A stretch of 64,000 nucleotides of DNA from Roseofilum capinflatum BLCC-M114 (GTDB lineage Bacteria > Cyanobacteriota > Cyanobacteriia > Cyanobacteriales > Desertifilaceae): the NCBI RefSeq assembly GCF_030068505.1, contig NZ_JAQOSO010000013.1, forward strand, positions 1 to 64,000, written 5' to 3'. A model generated the notes under the pieces. The model did no database searches. It worked only from the letters and a program-made list of their open reading frames with translations, and was not told the DNA's origin. Both the position numbers and the translations under genes were made by a program. Each line of letters opens with the position of its first letter. The first letter of the stretch is position 1. Positions 28,276 to 37,668 of this stretch are shown here, piece after piece.

Positions 28276-29697
28276 TCAGGTTCTCTGCCAGCCTGAAGGG
28301 AGGGTTAAAAAGGCACGTTGTAAATGCTCTTGGGTAATGGGGGTTTCTGGGGATTCAAGGGTGGCGAAAATATGGGCTTGATGGGCGATCGCCTGAATTT
28401 GTCCTCCAGTGAGTTTCCAGCGCTGCGCGATGTCTTCCCAGTCTATGCTGGAACTGATGGGAAGTTCTGGGGGAAAGGCTTGTTTCCAGAGTTGGAGGCG
28501 ATCGCCCTTTTCCGGACAAGGAAAGGCTAAAATCTGCTCTACGATCCCTTCTCTGAGCCAGGTTTGCAACCCCACAGACCCTTGATAGGCCGGATCGAGG
28601 CTTAAAATGGTTATGCCTAGGTGCTGCTGGCGATCGCGCAAAAATCCATAAACTGGGGTTTGCACACCGCGTTTTAACCACAAATGGGCCGATCGAATCA
28701 GCAAAAGGGGAATCTGGAGCGCCTGAAGATCGGATAATCCAGCGATCGGATCGGGCCAAAGCTGAAGATCGACTTCAGTAATCTTTCGGTTTAAATCTGT
28801 GGCGATCGCTTCAGTGGCTGTCGTTTTTCCAGTTCCAGACCGTCCACAAAAAACCAGAATTTGTCCGGGATGAATTCCCCTGAATGCGGTCTCCTGATGA
28901 TGGCAATAGCGGTAGGCAATAGAGTTAAGCTGTTCCTGTAAACTGGCACTGACGATCAAATCTGACCCAGAGGTTTTGGGACGATACGATTTAATCTTCA
29001 GCCTGTCCCTGGTGGGGTGCAACAAAGCGTCTAAACTCTGCCGATCGGGGCGATCGGCTAACAGATAATTAATTAAACTCGGAGCCAGTTTAACCCGACT
29101 GTGTAGAAACGTTTCTGAGTCTGGGGGGCAAAATTCGACTAAACCCAATTGGGTTAAAACCGACCTAGAGGTGAGACTCATTCGCGCTTCTCTCCATTGG
29201 CGATCGCCCCGACAAAACAAGCGTAAAATCAGATCGACAGTGGGTAAATGGCTGTTGGGATCGTCTTGTAAATACTGGTAGAGACGGGAATAGCGGTGAT
29301 TGACTTCTGGCGCTAAACTGGCTAAGACCAGGTGTTTTTCAAACAAACTTAAATCGGCGCGATCGCAGAGCATGGGTAATCCTAAGAGAATTCCTTGCTC
29401 GTGACTAGACTGAATTTTTTGTTCTAATTGTTGCTGATAGTTTAACCCCTGAGACTTGTGGGCAAAAACTTCTAATTTTCCAATCTCATCCCGTCCTACC
29501 GTTCCATCTAGGGTAACTAACCCTTTCCACCAATCACTACTGGCCCGATCGCCTGGAGTTTTCGCCACCCGATCGATGGCTTTTCGCTCCCGTTGTCGTT
29601 TCGCCACCGCTAAACGCAGAACGCGATCGAGCCAATTAAACTCGGTTCTCAAATAGCCCCAGTTATCATTAAAGGGAGTCGTGCGATCGCTGGCCAT
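28276..29697 (-). CDS. AAA-type ATPase, orphan
   Basis: 473 residues. The N-terminal half is helical (WGYLRTEFNWLDRVLRLAVAKRQRERKAID). The C-terminal half is an AAA ATPase with Walker A FCGRSGTGKTTATEAIA (about 285-300). At the Walker B position the sequence reads IPLLLIRSAHLW, without the usual Asp-Glu. The layout (N-terminal LD-rich helices, central winged-helix-like part, late AAA domain) resembles the ATPase of contractile-injection clusters, but no tail genes are near. One base separates its stop codon from the next gene upstream on the same strand. Confidence 0.75.
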   Translation of the reverse strand: MASDRTTPFNDNWGYLRTEFNWLDRVLRLAVAKRQRERKAIDRVAKTPGDRASSDWWKGLVTLDGTVGRDEIGKLEVFAHKSQGLNYQQQLEQKIQSSHEQGILLGLPMLCDRADLSLFEKHLVLASLAPEVNHRYSRLYQYLQDDPNSHLPTVDLILRLFCRGDRQWREARMSLTSRSVLTQLGLVEFCPPDSETFLHSRVKLAPSLINYLLADRPDRQSLDALLHPTRDRLKIKSYRPKTSGSDLIVSASLQEQLNSIAYRYCHHQETAFRGIHPGQILVFCGRSGTGKTTATEAIATDLNRKITEVDLQLWPDPIAGLSDLQALQIPLLLIRSAHLWLKRGVQTPVYGFLRDRQQHLGITILSLDPAYQGSVGLQTWLREGIVEQILAFPCPEKGDRLQLWKQAFPPELPISSSIDWEDIAQRWKLTGGQIQAIAHQAHIFATLESPETPITQEHLQRAFLTLPSGWQRT

Positions 29698-31047
29698 TCA
29701 GTTATCCTGTTTTCCTGGGGTTGAACTGAGATACTGACAGACTTGGGGGGTTAGCACTTGGGCGGCGATCGCATGACCTTGAGCATTCCAATGGCCCCCA
29801 CATTCTACTGCATTGGCAAACCCATGTAAGCACACCTGATTCTCCTCGGCATAGGTTTGCAGGGTTGGCGCTAAAGTCACCACCGGAAAATTGAGGCGAT
29901 CGCCCAAAGCCTTAATCCGATTGTCCGGATAAAATAAATCCGTAATCTCATTACTCGCCACAAACCCATCGCGAAACCCTTGATTAGGGTTCACTTGCAC
30001 CTCATTAGTTAAGGTTACTACCATAAATTCTGCATCCTTCTCTTGCACTTCCTCATGCATCAATGCCATCAAATCCTCCGTCACTCGCCAAGCCTGTTCC
30101 CAAGTTTGATCCTCTGGCTCCCGATACAAATAATTATAAGTATACTGGCGCAAAGCTTCCAGTTCTCGATTTTTCATATCCTTTTCCACAGTCCGAACCA
30201 ACTGCAAAATCCGGGAATGATCGACTAACCAACCCGGCAACATATCCACCCTCGATAAATTATAGGGCGGTAGAGTTTTATCCGGATTTCGGAAGGACAT
30301 ATCCGGCTCTAATTCTCCCTGATTGTTATAAACAAAATAGGGACGATTGCGAGCATCTAAAGGCCTATAATTATCAGCGATATCATTGCCCGTAAAGACG
30401 GCTAAGAGTACCAGATCGGGGTTATAGGGCCACCCATCCCGACGCAAACGCAATAACTGTTGTCCGGTTCCATAGTTGGTTACGCCAAAATTAATCACTT
30501 CGACAGTTTTTCCCTGGAGCGCCCCACACTCTTTTAATCCCTGTTCCATTAACCACCAATAGGTTTGCTCTAGGGGGACTTGCAGCGCTTCAGAAAAAGA
30601 ATCGCCCAAAATGGCAATGCGGAACGTATTGGGGGGTTTTTCCAAAGGATGTTCGCGATCGCGCAATCCAGCACTGTTAATCTCAATATAGGCTTCTCCT
30701 TCGGCAGTCCACCATCCCGCCATCCCTGCTCTATGACTCCATCCCAAATCCTCATCCGTTTGAAAAAAGTTCGGTTGCGGGGTTCCCGGTGCAGGCTTTG
30801 GGGGCGCATTTCTCTGGGACGGCAAAACCATCTCCTGAGCTGGAGGGGGTGAAGGGGATGGGGTTGGAGAGGGTTCCACAGGAGAAGGACTGGGTTCTGG
30901 AGGAGCCGAAGCTTGGGGTTGGGGTTTCGCTTGAGGCGGAATATTAGCAATGCGTAACCCCACTTCTGCAACCAAGAGGGCAAAGACTACGCTTCCCGCA
31001 GCTAACCCCAGATTACCCATCCATGTTTTTAACCCGTTTGTCTTCAT
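29698..31047 (-). CDS. membrane-anchored SGNH hydrolase-like protein
   Basis: 449 residues from ATG 31047 (the open frame continues to a TTG at 31140). N-terminal membrane helix (LGLAAGSVVFALLVAEVGLRIA), a Pro/Ser-rich linker (about 45-80), then an SGNH fold: GDSFSEALQVPLEQTY (nucleophile Ser), INFGVTNYGTGQQ, FTGNDIADN and a late GHWNAQGH (Asn/His). The SGNH domain is probably outside the cytoplasm. Family relatives acetylate or deacetylate envelope polysaccharides; the exact role is not known. It abuts the AAA ATPase gene at a one-base junction. Confidence 0.82.
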   Translation of the reverse strand: MKTNGLKTWMGNLGLAAGSVVFALLVAEVGLRIANIPPQAKPQPQASAPPEPSPSPVEPSPTPSPSPPPAQEMVLPSQRNAPPKPAPGTPQPNFFQTDEDLGWSHRAGMAGWWTAEGEAYIEINSAGLRDREHPLEKPPNTFRIAILGDSFSEALQVPLEQTYWWLMEQGLKECGALQGKTVEVINFGVTNYGTGQQLLRLRRDGWPYNPDLVLLAVFTGNDIADNYRPLDARNRPYFVYNNQGELEPDMSFRNPDKTLPPYNLSRVDMLPGWLVDHSRILQLVRTVEKDMKNRELEALRQYTYNYLYREPEDQTWEQAWRVTEDLMALMHEEVQEKDAEFMVVTLTNEVQVNPNQGFRDGFVASNEITDLFYPDNRIKALGDRLNFPVVTLAPTLQTYAEENQVCLHGFANAVECGGHWNAQGHAIAAQVLTPQVCQYLSSTPGKQDN

Positions 31048-31136
31048 TGAGAATTTGAGCGTTGAGAGTTCTAGAAGCTCTGATTTTAGCAGTTCACTGA
31101 ACCAGTTGTTTGAAAATGCTATATCTGAGGGAAGTC

Positions 31137-31835
31137 TCAAAGTTCACTGGGATCGATTCCCAGTTCTCGGAGCTTGGCGATCGCCCGATCGCGCTCTTGC
31201 TGAATCTGATTTCGTTCCTCCTGAATGCGATCGCGCTCTTGCTGAATGCGATCGCGCTCTTCCATCACCTCCTCCGGATCTTGAAAAGGTTTTCCATTGG
31301 GATAAAACACCGCTAAACCATCAGCGAATAATTCAAAGCGAATCTCTAAGAGCGGAGATGTCCAGGGTAAATTCAGAGGAGTAATCAATATAAAATCCTC
31401 CTCTTGATCTCCCCTGACGTATCCCCAAAAATCACGAGATTCTGGGTTATAAAAAAACATCTCCAGAACCCCATGTTTTTGATAAAATATCTGTTTTGCC
31501 AGCATCTCACTATTAGAGTTACTCGGTGACAAAATTTCAAAGACAACTTGGGGAGCAATATTATCTTCTTCCCATTGTTTATAACTCCCGCGATCGCCAG
31601 GAGGTCGGCCAAAAACAACCATGGCATCAGGCGCTTGGGCTGGGGCAGGAGGCGCATCGACCTGAATTGGATACCAGAGTAAATCCCCAGCAACAAATAC
31701 CTTTTGCTGGGCAAATAAGCGCCTTAAATTACTCACTAGGTAAACAATCCATCGATATTGAACCGTGTTTTCAGCCATGGGTAACCCATCGGAGTCAGGA
31801 TAAAGGATTTGCGGTGTACTGGGAGCTTGAACCAT
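31137..31835 (-). CDS. Uma2 family endonuclease
   Basis: 232 residues. PD-(D/E)XK fold of the Uma2/DUF820 family, expanded in cyanobacteria: APDAMVVFGRPPGD with the first Asp, then QVVFEILSPSNS (E-I-L-S-P motif), then KQIFYQKHGVLEMFFYNPES. The C-terminus (about 195-225) is a coiled coil of 7-residue ERDRIQQ units coded by 21-bp DNA repeats rich in GCGATCGC. Members are thought to be DNases, but their biological role is unclear. Confidence 0.9.
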   Translation of the reverse strand: MVQAPSTPQILYPDSDGLPMAENTVQYRWIVYLVSNLRRLFAQQKVFVAGDLLWYPIQVDAPPAPAQAPDAMVVFGRPPGDRGSYKQWEEDNIAPQVVFEILSPSNSNSEMLAKQIFYQKHGVLEMFFYNPESRDFWGYVRGDQEEDFILITPLNLPWTSPLLEIRFELFADGLAVFYPNGKPFQDPEEVMEERDRIQQERDRIQEERNQIQQERDRAIAKLRELGIDPSEL

Positions 31836-31931
31836 TCACGATTTCCCTCAGTGCTGATTGCAGATATTTTGAGTATTATATCGCCTATGATAGATAGAGT
31901 AGTTTCAAGCGATGAGTAACCGGACAAGATC

Positions 31932-34751
31932 TTGCCTTCATCCTCCCGCCCTCTCCTACTGCTCATTGACGGACATTCCTTAGCCTTCCGTGCCTATTAT
32001 GCCTTTGCTAAAGGCAGGGATGGAGGGTTAAAAACCCGTAGCGGTATTCCCACCAGTATCTGCTTTGGCTTTCTCAATTCCCTGTTTGAAGTCCTGGAAA
32101 AAGAACATCCCCAAGCCTTAGCCATAGCATTCGATCGCGCTGAAGCCACATTTCGTCATGATGCAGATGTAAACTATAAAGCCAACCGTCAGGAAACCCC
32201 AGAGGATTTTATCCAGGATCTGCATAACCTACAGCAGATTTTAGCCGCGCTCCAGGTGTGTATTGCTACTTGTGCGGGGTATGAAGCCGATGATGTTTTG
32301 GCGACGTTAGCCGAGCGGGGAAGTGAAGCAGGGTATCAGGTGAAGATCTTAACCGGCGATCGCGACTTATTCCAACTCGTCGATACGGAAAAAGCAATTA
32401 GCATCCTGTATCTTGCCGGTGGTAGCCAAAAACGGGATACCGCAGCCAATGAATTCCATCCACCACAAGTCAAAGAAAAAATGGGCGTTCACCCCCACCA
32501 AATTGTAGATTATAAAGCCCTGTGCGGCGATCCCTCAGACAACATTCCTGGGGTTAAAGGCATTGGGGATAAAACTGCCGTCAAACTGCTACAAGAGTAC
32601 GGCACATTAGATGAAATTTATGCATCGCTAGATCGCATCAAAGGCGCAATGCAAAAGAAACTCAGAGAAGGGAAAGATAATGCCTATCATTCCCAGTTTC
32701 TCGCCCAAATTACCGCTCAAGTTCCCCTCGAACTCACCCTAGAAGAATGTCATCTGCAAGGTTTTGCCCCCCAACCCCTAGCGGAATTATTCCAAACCTT
32801 AGAATTAGAAAAATTTAGCCGAAAATTCGATTATTTCCAAGCACTGTTAGGAGGAAAAGTAGAAGAAGTTCGAGAAATTGAGCCTGAGAGTACCGATCCA
32901 GAACTAGATTTTTGGACAGCAGCCGAAACCGAAGCCGCGCAAGCCGAAAAGCAGTTACCCTTTACTCCGATTATCATCGACACCGAGCAAAAATTAACCG
33001 ATTTAATCGAAAAGCTCAAAACCTGCCAAAATCCCCAACTTCCCGTCGCTTGGGATACAGAAACCACCGCACTAGAACCCAGGGATGCCGAATTAGTCGG
33101 TTTAGGGTGCTGTTTTCAGCAAGATCAAACCCTCACCGTTGCCTATATTCCTCTCAACCATAAACGGGGACAGAATTTAGACCAAAACTACACCCTAGAA
33201 CTACTGCGCCCCCTGCTCGAAGATCCCGCCTATCCAAAAGTCTTACAAAATGCCAAATTTGACCGCTTAATCCTCAAAAATCAAGGCATTAACCTTCAAG
33301 GCGTTGTTCTCGATACCCTGCTTGCCAGTTATGTTTTAAATCCCGACAGTAATCATGGTTTGAGTGCTTTAGCGCTACAAGAATTAGGCATCGATTCCCA
33401 AAGTTACGAGCAACTCGTTCCCAAAGGAAAAACTATTGCCGATATCGATATTTCTCTAGTTGCCCAATATTGTGGCATGGATGCCTATGTTACGTTTCAG
33501 CTTGTCCCAATCTTTGCCGAAAAACTCAGCCAAATTCCCAAACTTCAGCAGCTTTTAAAGGAAGTTGAACTACCCTTAGAGCCGATTTTAGCTCAGATGG
33601 AATGGACAGGCATTTGTATCGATACGGATTATCTGAAAACCCTTTCTGAGGAATTAACAGATAAACTGAAAACGATTGAAGCGCAAGCTTATGAAGCTGC
33701 CGGAGAAGAATTCAATTTACGTTCCCCCAAGCAAGTCAGCACCCTATTGTTTGATACACTGAAACTGCCAAAAGTCCGCAAAACTAAAACTGGATATTCT
33801 ACGGATGCGGCAACCTTAGAAAAACTTCAAGCCAATCATCCGACGAAAGTGGTTGAGGCAATTTTAGACTATCGCACCTTAGATAAATTAAATTCTACCT
33901 ATGTGGATGCTCTACCCAAATTAGTCCATCCGCAAACCCAACGAGTACATACGGATTTTAACCAAGCGGTTACCAGTACGGGACGCTTATCTTCTTCTCA
34001 CCCGAATTTACAAAATATTCCCATTCGCACAGAATTTTCACGCCAAATCAGAAAAGCGTTTATTCCTCAGTCGGGATGGACATTAGTTTCGGCTGATTAT
34101 TCACAAATTGAGTTAAGAATTTTAGCCCATTTAAGTGAAGATCCCACCCTGGTTGAGGCTTATAATAATTACCATGATATCCATAAAGTGACGGCTCAAT
34201 TGCTATTTAATCGCCAGGAAATCACCCCGGAAGAGCGCCGTTTGGGGAAAGTGATCAATTTTGGGGTTGTTTATGGCATGGGGGCGCAACGATTCGCGAG
34301 GGAAATGGGGGTAAGTACGGCAGAAGGGAAGGCATTTATTGACCGTTTTTATGACCAATATCCCAAAGTATTTGAGTATTTGGAAGATACGAAACAACGG
34401 GCAATGAAGGAAGGATTTGTGGAAACGATTTGGGGAAGACGGCGCTATTTTGAGTTTCAACAGAGTGCGAAAAGGAAGGATGAATTATTACGAGCGGCGG
34501 CGAATGCACCGATTCAAGGTTCGAGTGCTGATTTGATTAAGATGGCGATGGTGCAATTGGATCAAGTTTTGCGTCCCTATCAGGCGCGGATGCTGCTGCA
34601 AGTTCATGATGAGTTGGTGTTGGAAATGCCGCCGGAGGAATGGGAGGAGTTGGCGGAGAAAATTAAAGAGACGATGGAAAATGTAGTTGCTTTAAAAATT
34701 CCTTTGGCGGTAGAAATTCATCAAGGGAAGAGTTGGATGGAGGCTAAGTAA
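31932..34751 (+). CDS. polA: DNA polymerase I
   Basis: 939 residues from a TTG start (31932), the only start that keeps the N-terminal LLLIDGHSLAFRAYYA. It fills gaps in repair and removes primers. 5'-3' exonuclease domain about 1-295 (GYEADDVLATL, LTGDRDLFQLV, GVKGIGDKTAVKLL); 3'-5' exonuclease about 345-530 with the metal-binding DTETT, so proofreading should be active; polymerase about 545-939 with motif A SADYSQIELRILAHLS, motif B RRLGKVINFGVVYGMG and motif C LLQVHDELVLE. Slightly longer than the E. coli enzyme. Confidence 0.97.
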   Translation: MPSSSRPLLLLIDGHSLAFRAYYAFAKGRDGGLKTRSGIPTSICFGFLNSLFEVLEKEHPQALAIAFDRAEATFRHDADVNYKANRQETPEDFIQDLHNLQQILAALQVCIATCAGYEADDVLATLAERGSEAGYQVKILTGDRDLFQLVDTEKAISILYLAGGSQKRDTAANEFHPPQVKEKMGVHPHQIVDYKALCGDPSDNIPGVKGIGDKTAVKLLQEYGTLDEIYASLDRIKGAMQKKLREGKDNAYHSQFLAQITAQVPLELTLEECHLQGFAPQPLAELFQTLELEKFSRKFDYFQALLGGKVEEVREIEPESTDPELDFWTAAETEAAQAEKQLPFTPIIIDTEQKLTDLIEKLKTCQNPQLPVAWDTETTALEPRDAELVGLGCCFQQDQTLTVAYIPLNHKRGQNLDQNYTLELLRPLLEDPAYPKVLQNAKFDRLILKNQGINLQGVVLDTLLASYVLNPDSNHGLSALALQELGIDSQSYEQLVPKGKTIADIDISLVAQYCGMDAYVTFQLVPIFAEKLSQIPKLQQLLKEVELPLEPILAQMEWTGICIDTDYLKTLSEELTDKLKTIEAQAYEAAGEEFNLRSPKQVSTLLFDTLKLPKVRKTKTGYSTDAATLEKLQANHPTKVVEAILDYRTLDKLNSTYVDALPKLVHPQTQRVHTDFNQAVTSTGRLSSSHPNLQNIPIRTEFSRQIRKAFIPQSGWTLVSADYSQIELRILAHLSEDPTLVEAYNNYHDIHKVTAQLLFNRQEITPEERRLGKVINFGVVYGMGAQRFAREMGVSTAEGKAFIDRFYDQYPKVFEYLEDTKQRAMKEGFVETIWGRRRYFEFQQSAKRKDELLRAAANAPIQGSSADLIKMAMVQLDQVLRPYQARMLLQVHDELVLEMPPEEWEELAEKIKETMENVVALKIPLAVEIHQGKSWMEAK

Positions 34752-34986
34752 TGAGTAATGGAGAAAATCTAAAGGGATTGCTTTTTGGGATAAAATAGGT
34801 TATGCTTAAAGATGGATAATAACGCGACTTAGTTTCAGGTGCTGATACCCGGAAGAATTCAGCTCATCAACCGTAAAGGATTCCAGCGTTAACTAGGAGT
34901 TGAAATCAGTAAGAAATTGCACAGTTGATGATGTTCTTCCTCCAGGTGAATGACTCAATATTCAATATCATAAAGGAGATCAAATC

Positions 34987-35238
34987 GTGGCAAGCATTAT
35001 GCATTGGATGGAAGAAGGCAGAGAAAAAGGTAAGCATGAGCAAGCAGTGGCAATGATTTTGCTGCAACTGCCTTGGAAAATTGGGGCGGTTAAGCCCTAT
35101 TTACAGGAAGAAATTGAGGCGCTTTCTCTGCCCGCTCTAGAGGATCTATCCATTGCGTTGCTGAAGTTTTCGGACTCTGACGATCTGGAATTGTGGTTAG
35201 AGCGCACAGCGAGAAAAAGCCCCCTGATGATTTCTTAA
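34987..35238 (+). CDS. DUF4351-type C-terminal fragment protein
   Basis: 83 residues from GTG 34987, with a strong AAAGGAG seven bases before it. The second half, GAVKPYLQEEIEALSLPALEDLSIALLKFSDSDDLELWL, is the DUF4351 domain normally found at the end of Rpn/PD-(D/E)XK proteins. Here it stands alone after a short charged start (EEGREKGKHEQAVAM), so it is either a stand-alone DUF4351 gene or the remnant of a longer one. The 235 bases before it hold nothing I can identify. Confidence 0.55.
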   Translation: MASIMHWMEEGREKGKHEQAVAMILLQLPWKIGAVKPYLQEEIEALSLPALEDLSIALLKFSDSDDLELWLERTARKSPLMIS

Positions 35239-35261
35239 TGGCGCTTCGCATGGCAGAAGGG

Positions 35262-35289
35262 TAATAGGTAATGGGTAATAGGAAAACTA
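35262..35289. repeat. heptamer repeats of the GGTAATA type
   Basis: A few degenerate copies of the heptamer seen at 52181-52227 (GGGTAATAGGTAATGGGTAATAGG). Typical cyanobacterial short tandem repeats. Confidence 0.6.
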
Positions 35290-35378
35290 TTTTTCACGCT
35301 ATAATTCCCATTTTCCAGGCTTTTTATTAATATCAAATCATTAAATGTTTGCTACTTTCTGTGTACTGTAGAGACATG

Positions 35379-35448
35379 GTGGGTTCGTGCGGGTTTCCGC
35401 AAGCGGACATGAATACAAAAATAGTTGTCAGTCTACAAGATTTGGGTA
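35379..35448. repeat. 70-bp dispersed repeat, copy 1
   Basis: Reads the same as 42850..42919 over 70 bases, beginning GTGGGTTCGTGCGGGTTTCC and ending AAGATTTGGGTA. It contains a small inverted repeat (GTTTCCGCAAGCGGAC). Not coding. Confidence 0.9.
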
Positions 35449-35459
35449 TAATATCATGT

Positions 35460-35620
35460 CCGAATAATCAACTATAACAAGTCATTGCGAATGGAACGCA
35501 GTGAAATGAAGCAATCTCGATCATCTCGGTAATTGTAGCGATTGCTTCCCTGCGGTCGCAATGACAACTCAAATCCATTAATCAACAATGTACCTCATAG
35601 CAGCGCGAAGCGCTGTAACC
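35460..35620. repeat. REP-type palindromic element (CATTGCGAA...TCGCAATGACA)
   Basis: Imperfect palindrome with GTCATTGCGAATGG and GATTGCTTCC...CGCAATGACA arms, followed by the small palindrome CAGCGCGAAGCGCTGTA (35601-35617). The same arrangement occurs at 37690-37840 and 37863-37970. No gene is present in 35239-35806; the interval is filled by repeats. Confidence 0.8.
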
Positions 35621-35643
35621 CGCCCCTACAACCATGTCTCATT

Positions 35644-35766
35644 AAAAATCTAGGGAGCGAGACGCTCCCACTCCAGTAATATTAAGGGATTGGAGGAGTG
35701 CGGGCATCTTGCCCGCTTGTCTTTTCTGATTTTCATGTCCGCTTGCGGAAACCGGACTTGATATCA
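35644..35766. mobile_element. MITE-like repeat B
   Basis: Same internal structure as 18901..19048: TAGGGAGCGAGACGCTCCCA, CACTCCAGTAATATTAAGGG, GCGGGCATCTTGCCCGC, and a right end CCGGACTTGATATC (35753-35766). The left end is joined to other repeats rather than to a clean terminal sequence. It ends about 40 bases from the stop codon of the HEAT-repeat gene. Confidence 0.7.
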
Positions 35767-35806
35767 CTATTACCTATTACCGATTACCAATGCGTAGCGC
35801 GTAGCG

Positions 35807-36469
35807 CTAGTAGGTGTTTTGGGCGGCGATCGCCACTTGTTCCACCGGATCTTGAGCCAGTCGCTTCAGTGCAGACTCTACCCCTTCCCCTTGTGCCCCC
35901 AAACGGTGCAGAGCTTGGGCAACTCGGTGGCGAACTTGCCAGTCGGGATCGTCCACTAAGGGAAATAACAGCTCCACGGCTTCCCCATTGCCCAATTCTC
36001 CCAAGGAACTGACGGCTGCGGCACGAACTAAATCGGTGGAGGAGTCGAGGGCTTGTTGGAGCAGACTCAAGGCACGAGGATCGCCCAATTCTCCCAAGGT
36101 TGCGACAATGCTCATCTGTAACAGCCATTCCTGAGTGTTGTGATAGGCTTGTTCTAAATCGGGATAAGCTTCAGTTAAGTGCAACGCGCCAATGCCATCA
36201 GCCGCCGCCGCTTTCACATCCACTTCTGGATCGTTTTCCAGGCGATCGCGCAAAATCTTTAAACTTTCTTCTCGGTTTGCCTCTCCCACTGTCGATAACT
36301 GACTCACTGCTGCATAGCGCACCCGCACATTATTATCGGTGACTAAGCCTTGAATCTTCGGGAATGCCACGGCTGGATCGAGCAGACGCAACATATTCAC
36401 CCCTCGCAGGCGATCGCCATAATTTTCCGAATCCAATAATTGCTGAACTGATTCCGGGGTTACACTCAT
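35807..36469 (-). CDS. nblB: HEAT-repeat protein, NblB-like
   Basis: 220 residues built of about five HEAT-like repeats (RVRYAAVSQLSTVGE, VDVKAAAADGIGALH, LLQMSIVATLGELGD, LVRAAAVSSLGELG, WQVRHRVAQALHRLG). The N-terminus SVTPESVQQLLDSENYGDRLRGVN matches the phycobilisome-degradation protein NblB as I know it, a relative of the CpcE/F bilin lyases that takes part in pigment loss on nutrient starvation. No cpc/apc genes are adjacent. A generic phycocyanobilin-lyase-like role is the alternative. Confidence 0.75.
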   Translation of the reverse strand: MSVTPESVQQLLDSENYGDRLRGVNMLRLLDPAVAFPKIQGLVTDNNVRVRYAAVSQLSTVGEANREESLKILRDRLENDPEVDVKAAAADGIGALHLTEAYPDLEQAYHNTQEWLLQMSIVATLGELGDPRALSLLQQALDSSTDLVRAAAVSSLGELGNGEAVELLFPLVDDPDWQVRHRVAQALHRLGAQGEGVESALKRLAQDPVEQVAIAAQNTY

Positions 36470-36509
36470 AGAATTAAAACACTCTTAATCGGGTTATCAG
36501 GAACACAGT

Positions 36510-36971
36510 TTAAGCCTGAGAATCGAGATCGCGCAAAATATCCCCTCTGGTGAGGATACCCACCAATTTCTGCGCCTCATCTAAAACTGGCAACCGGCGG
36601 ATATTATGCTTTTGCATCACCTTGGCTGCATCGCGCAAAGAGCGATCGCCAGTAACCGAGATGGGGCGATCGCTCATCACCTCACCCACCGTCAACCCCA
36701 TTGCCTTGCGTAAATCCTTCTCATAGGTTGAGGGATTTTCCAAATAAATCACACTATCCAACAACATGATATAAGGCGGCGGCTCCACTCCCGTTTCCTG
36801 CCACATCAAATCCGCCTCTGAGATTACCCCAATCAGCTTATGCTCTGCATCGACAACGGGCAAACCACTAATACGGTGTTCTACCAACAGGTGAATCGCC
36901 TCCTTCAAGGACGTATCCGGGCGAACCACCAAGGGGTCTTTGGTCATGACATCAGCGACGGTTTTCGGCAT
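36510..36971 (-). CDS. CBS-domain protein
   Basis: 153 residues from ATG 36971; an in-frame ATG at 37010 would give 166. Two CBS motifs: VADVMTKDPLVVRPDTSLKEAI with HRISGLPVVD and GVISEADLM, and then TVGEVMSDRPISVTGDRSLRDAA with HNIRRLPVLD and GILTRGDIL. Between them lies a spacer (MLLDSVIYLENPSTYEKDL) typical of this cyanobacterial form. Such Bateman modules bind adenosine nucleotides; the partner protein is unknown. It is the next gene upstream of the NblB-like gene on the same strand, 40 bases away. Confidence 0.9.
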   Translation of the reverse strand: MPKTVADVMTKDPLVVRPDTSLKEAIHLLVEHRISGLPVVDAEHKLIGVISEADLMWQETGVEPPPYIMLLDSVIYLENPSTYEKDLRKAMGLTVGEVMSDRPISVTGDRSLRDAAKVMQKHNIRRLPVLDEAQKLVGILTRGDILRDLDSQA

Positions 36972-37130
36972 AGGGGCCTCTCCCAACAATTTGGTATTGA
37001 GTGTAACCATTATAGGGGAAATGGGGAGATGGGGGAATGGGAGAGATAGAGAGGATGGTGCAGATAAGGACTTCTTCAGTCGTCAGAGCGACCTATTTTG
37101 GGGCGATCGCCATTTGTTTAACTCAATCTC

Positions 37131-37595
37131 CTAAAGAAAGTGATACTCAGAAAACATCGCAGCTTGTCCTTGATATTGCTGATGTTGATCCAGGAGATTC
37201 CAGAGCATGACATCTTTAATCAGTATTCGTTTACCGGTACTTGATATTCGCACCCCAGAATAACCTTTGGCATAGCCTTTTGTAGAGGTATCAGTAAGGA
37301 CTTGATTTCTATCTTCCTGGCCCATAGGTTCAGTAGTTGTACGGGAAGGAGTTTGTCTTAAATCTTCCCAACTTAATTCCCATAATCTTAAACCTTGACG
37401 GTTGCCATAATTGTAAATTGGATCAGCTTGATTACTATGAGAAAAAATCACAAACGGAGCTTCAAATAACTGTTGTGCCAGCTCTATTGGTGCTTGCTCC
37501 ATATTCAATAAGGGAAAGCCAAACCAGTGCTGATAACTGTTGAGAATGAGTTGAGTCTGATCGATAACGGTTGGTTCTTGCCAGGGAAAATCCAT
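37131..37595 (-). CDS. MEKHLA domain protein
   Basis: 154 residues from ATG 37595. The whole protein matches the MEKHLA domain, a PAS-related module also found at the end of plant HD-ZIP III factors: LILNSYQHWFGFPLL, APFVIFSHSNQADPIYNYGN, LWELSWEDLRQTPSRTTTEP, GYAKGYSGVRISSTGKRI. Stand-alone MEKHLA proteins are common in cyanobacteria; a ligand-binding or redox-sensing role is presumed. Confidence 0.88.
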   Translation of the reverse strand: MDFPWQEPTVIDQTQLILNSYQHWFGFPLLNMEQAPIELAQQLFEAPFVIFSHSNQADPIYNYGNRQGLRLWELSWEDLRQTPSRTTTEPMGQEDRNQVLTDTSTKGYAKGYSGVRISSTGKRILIKDVMLWNLLDQHQQYQGQAAMFSEYHFL

Positions 37596-37668
37596 GAAAG
37601 TGCTGTTTTTGCTTTTACAATAGATACCATACACTGTAGCAAGCGATCGTAGGTTGGGTGGAGGAATG

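Noticed and set aside
30570-30983. 137-codon minus-strand ORF with His/Pro-rich sequence
   Set aside because: Alternative frame of the SGNH gene's Pro/Ser-rich linker; low complexity and overlaps the real gene.
35698-36012. Plus-strand ORF over repeat B and the NblB-like gene
   Set aside because: Antisense shadow of a well-supported HEAT-repeat gene, starting inside a mobile repeat.
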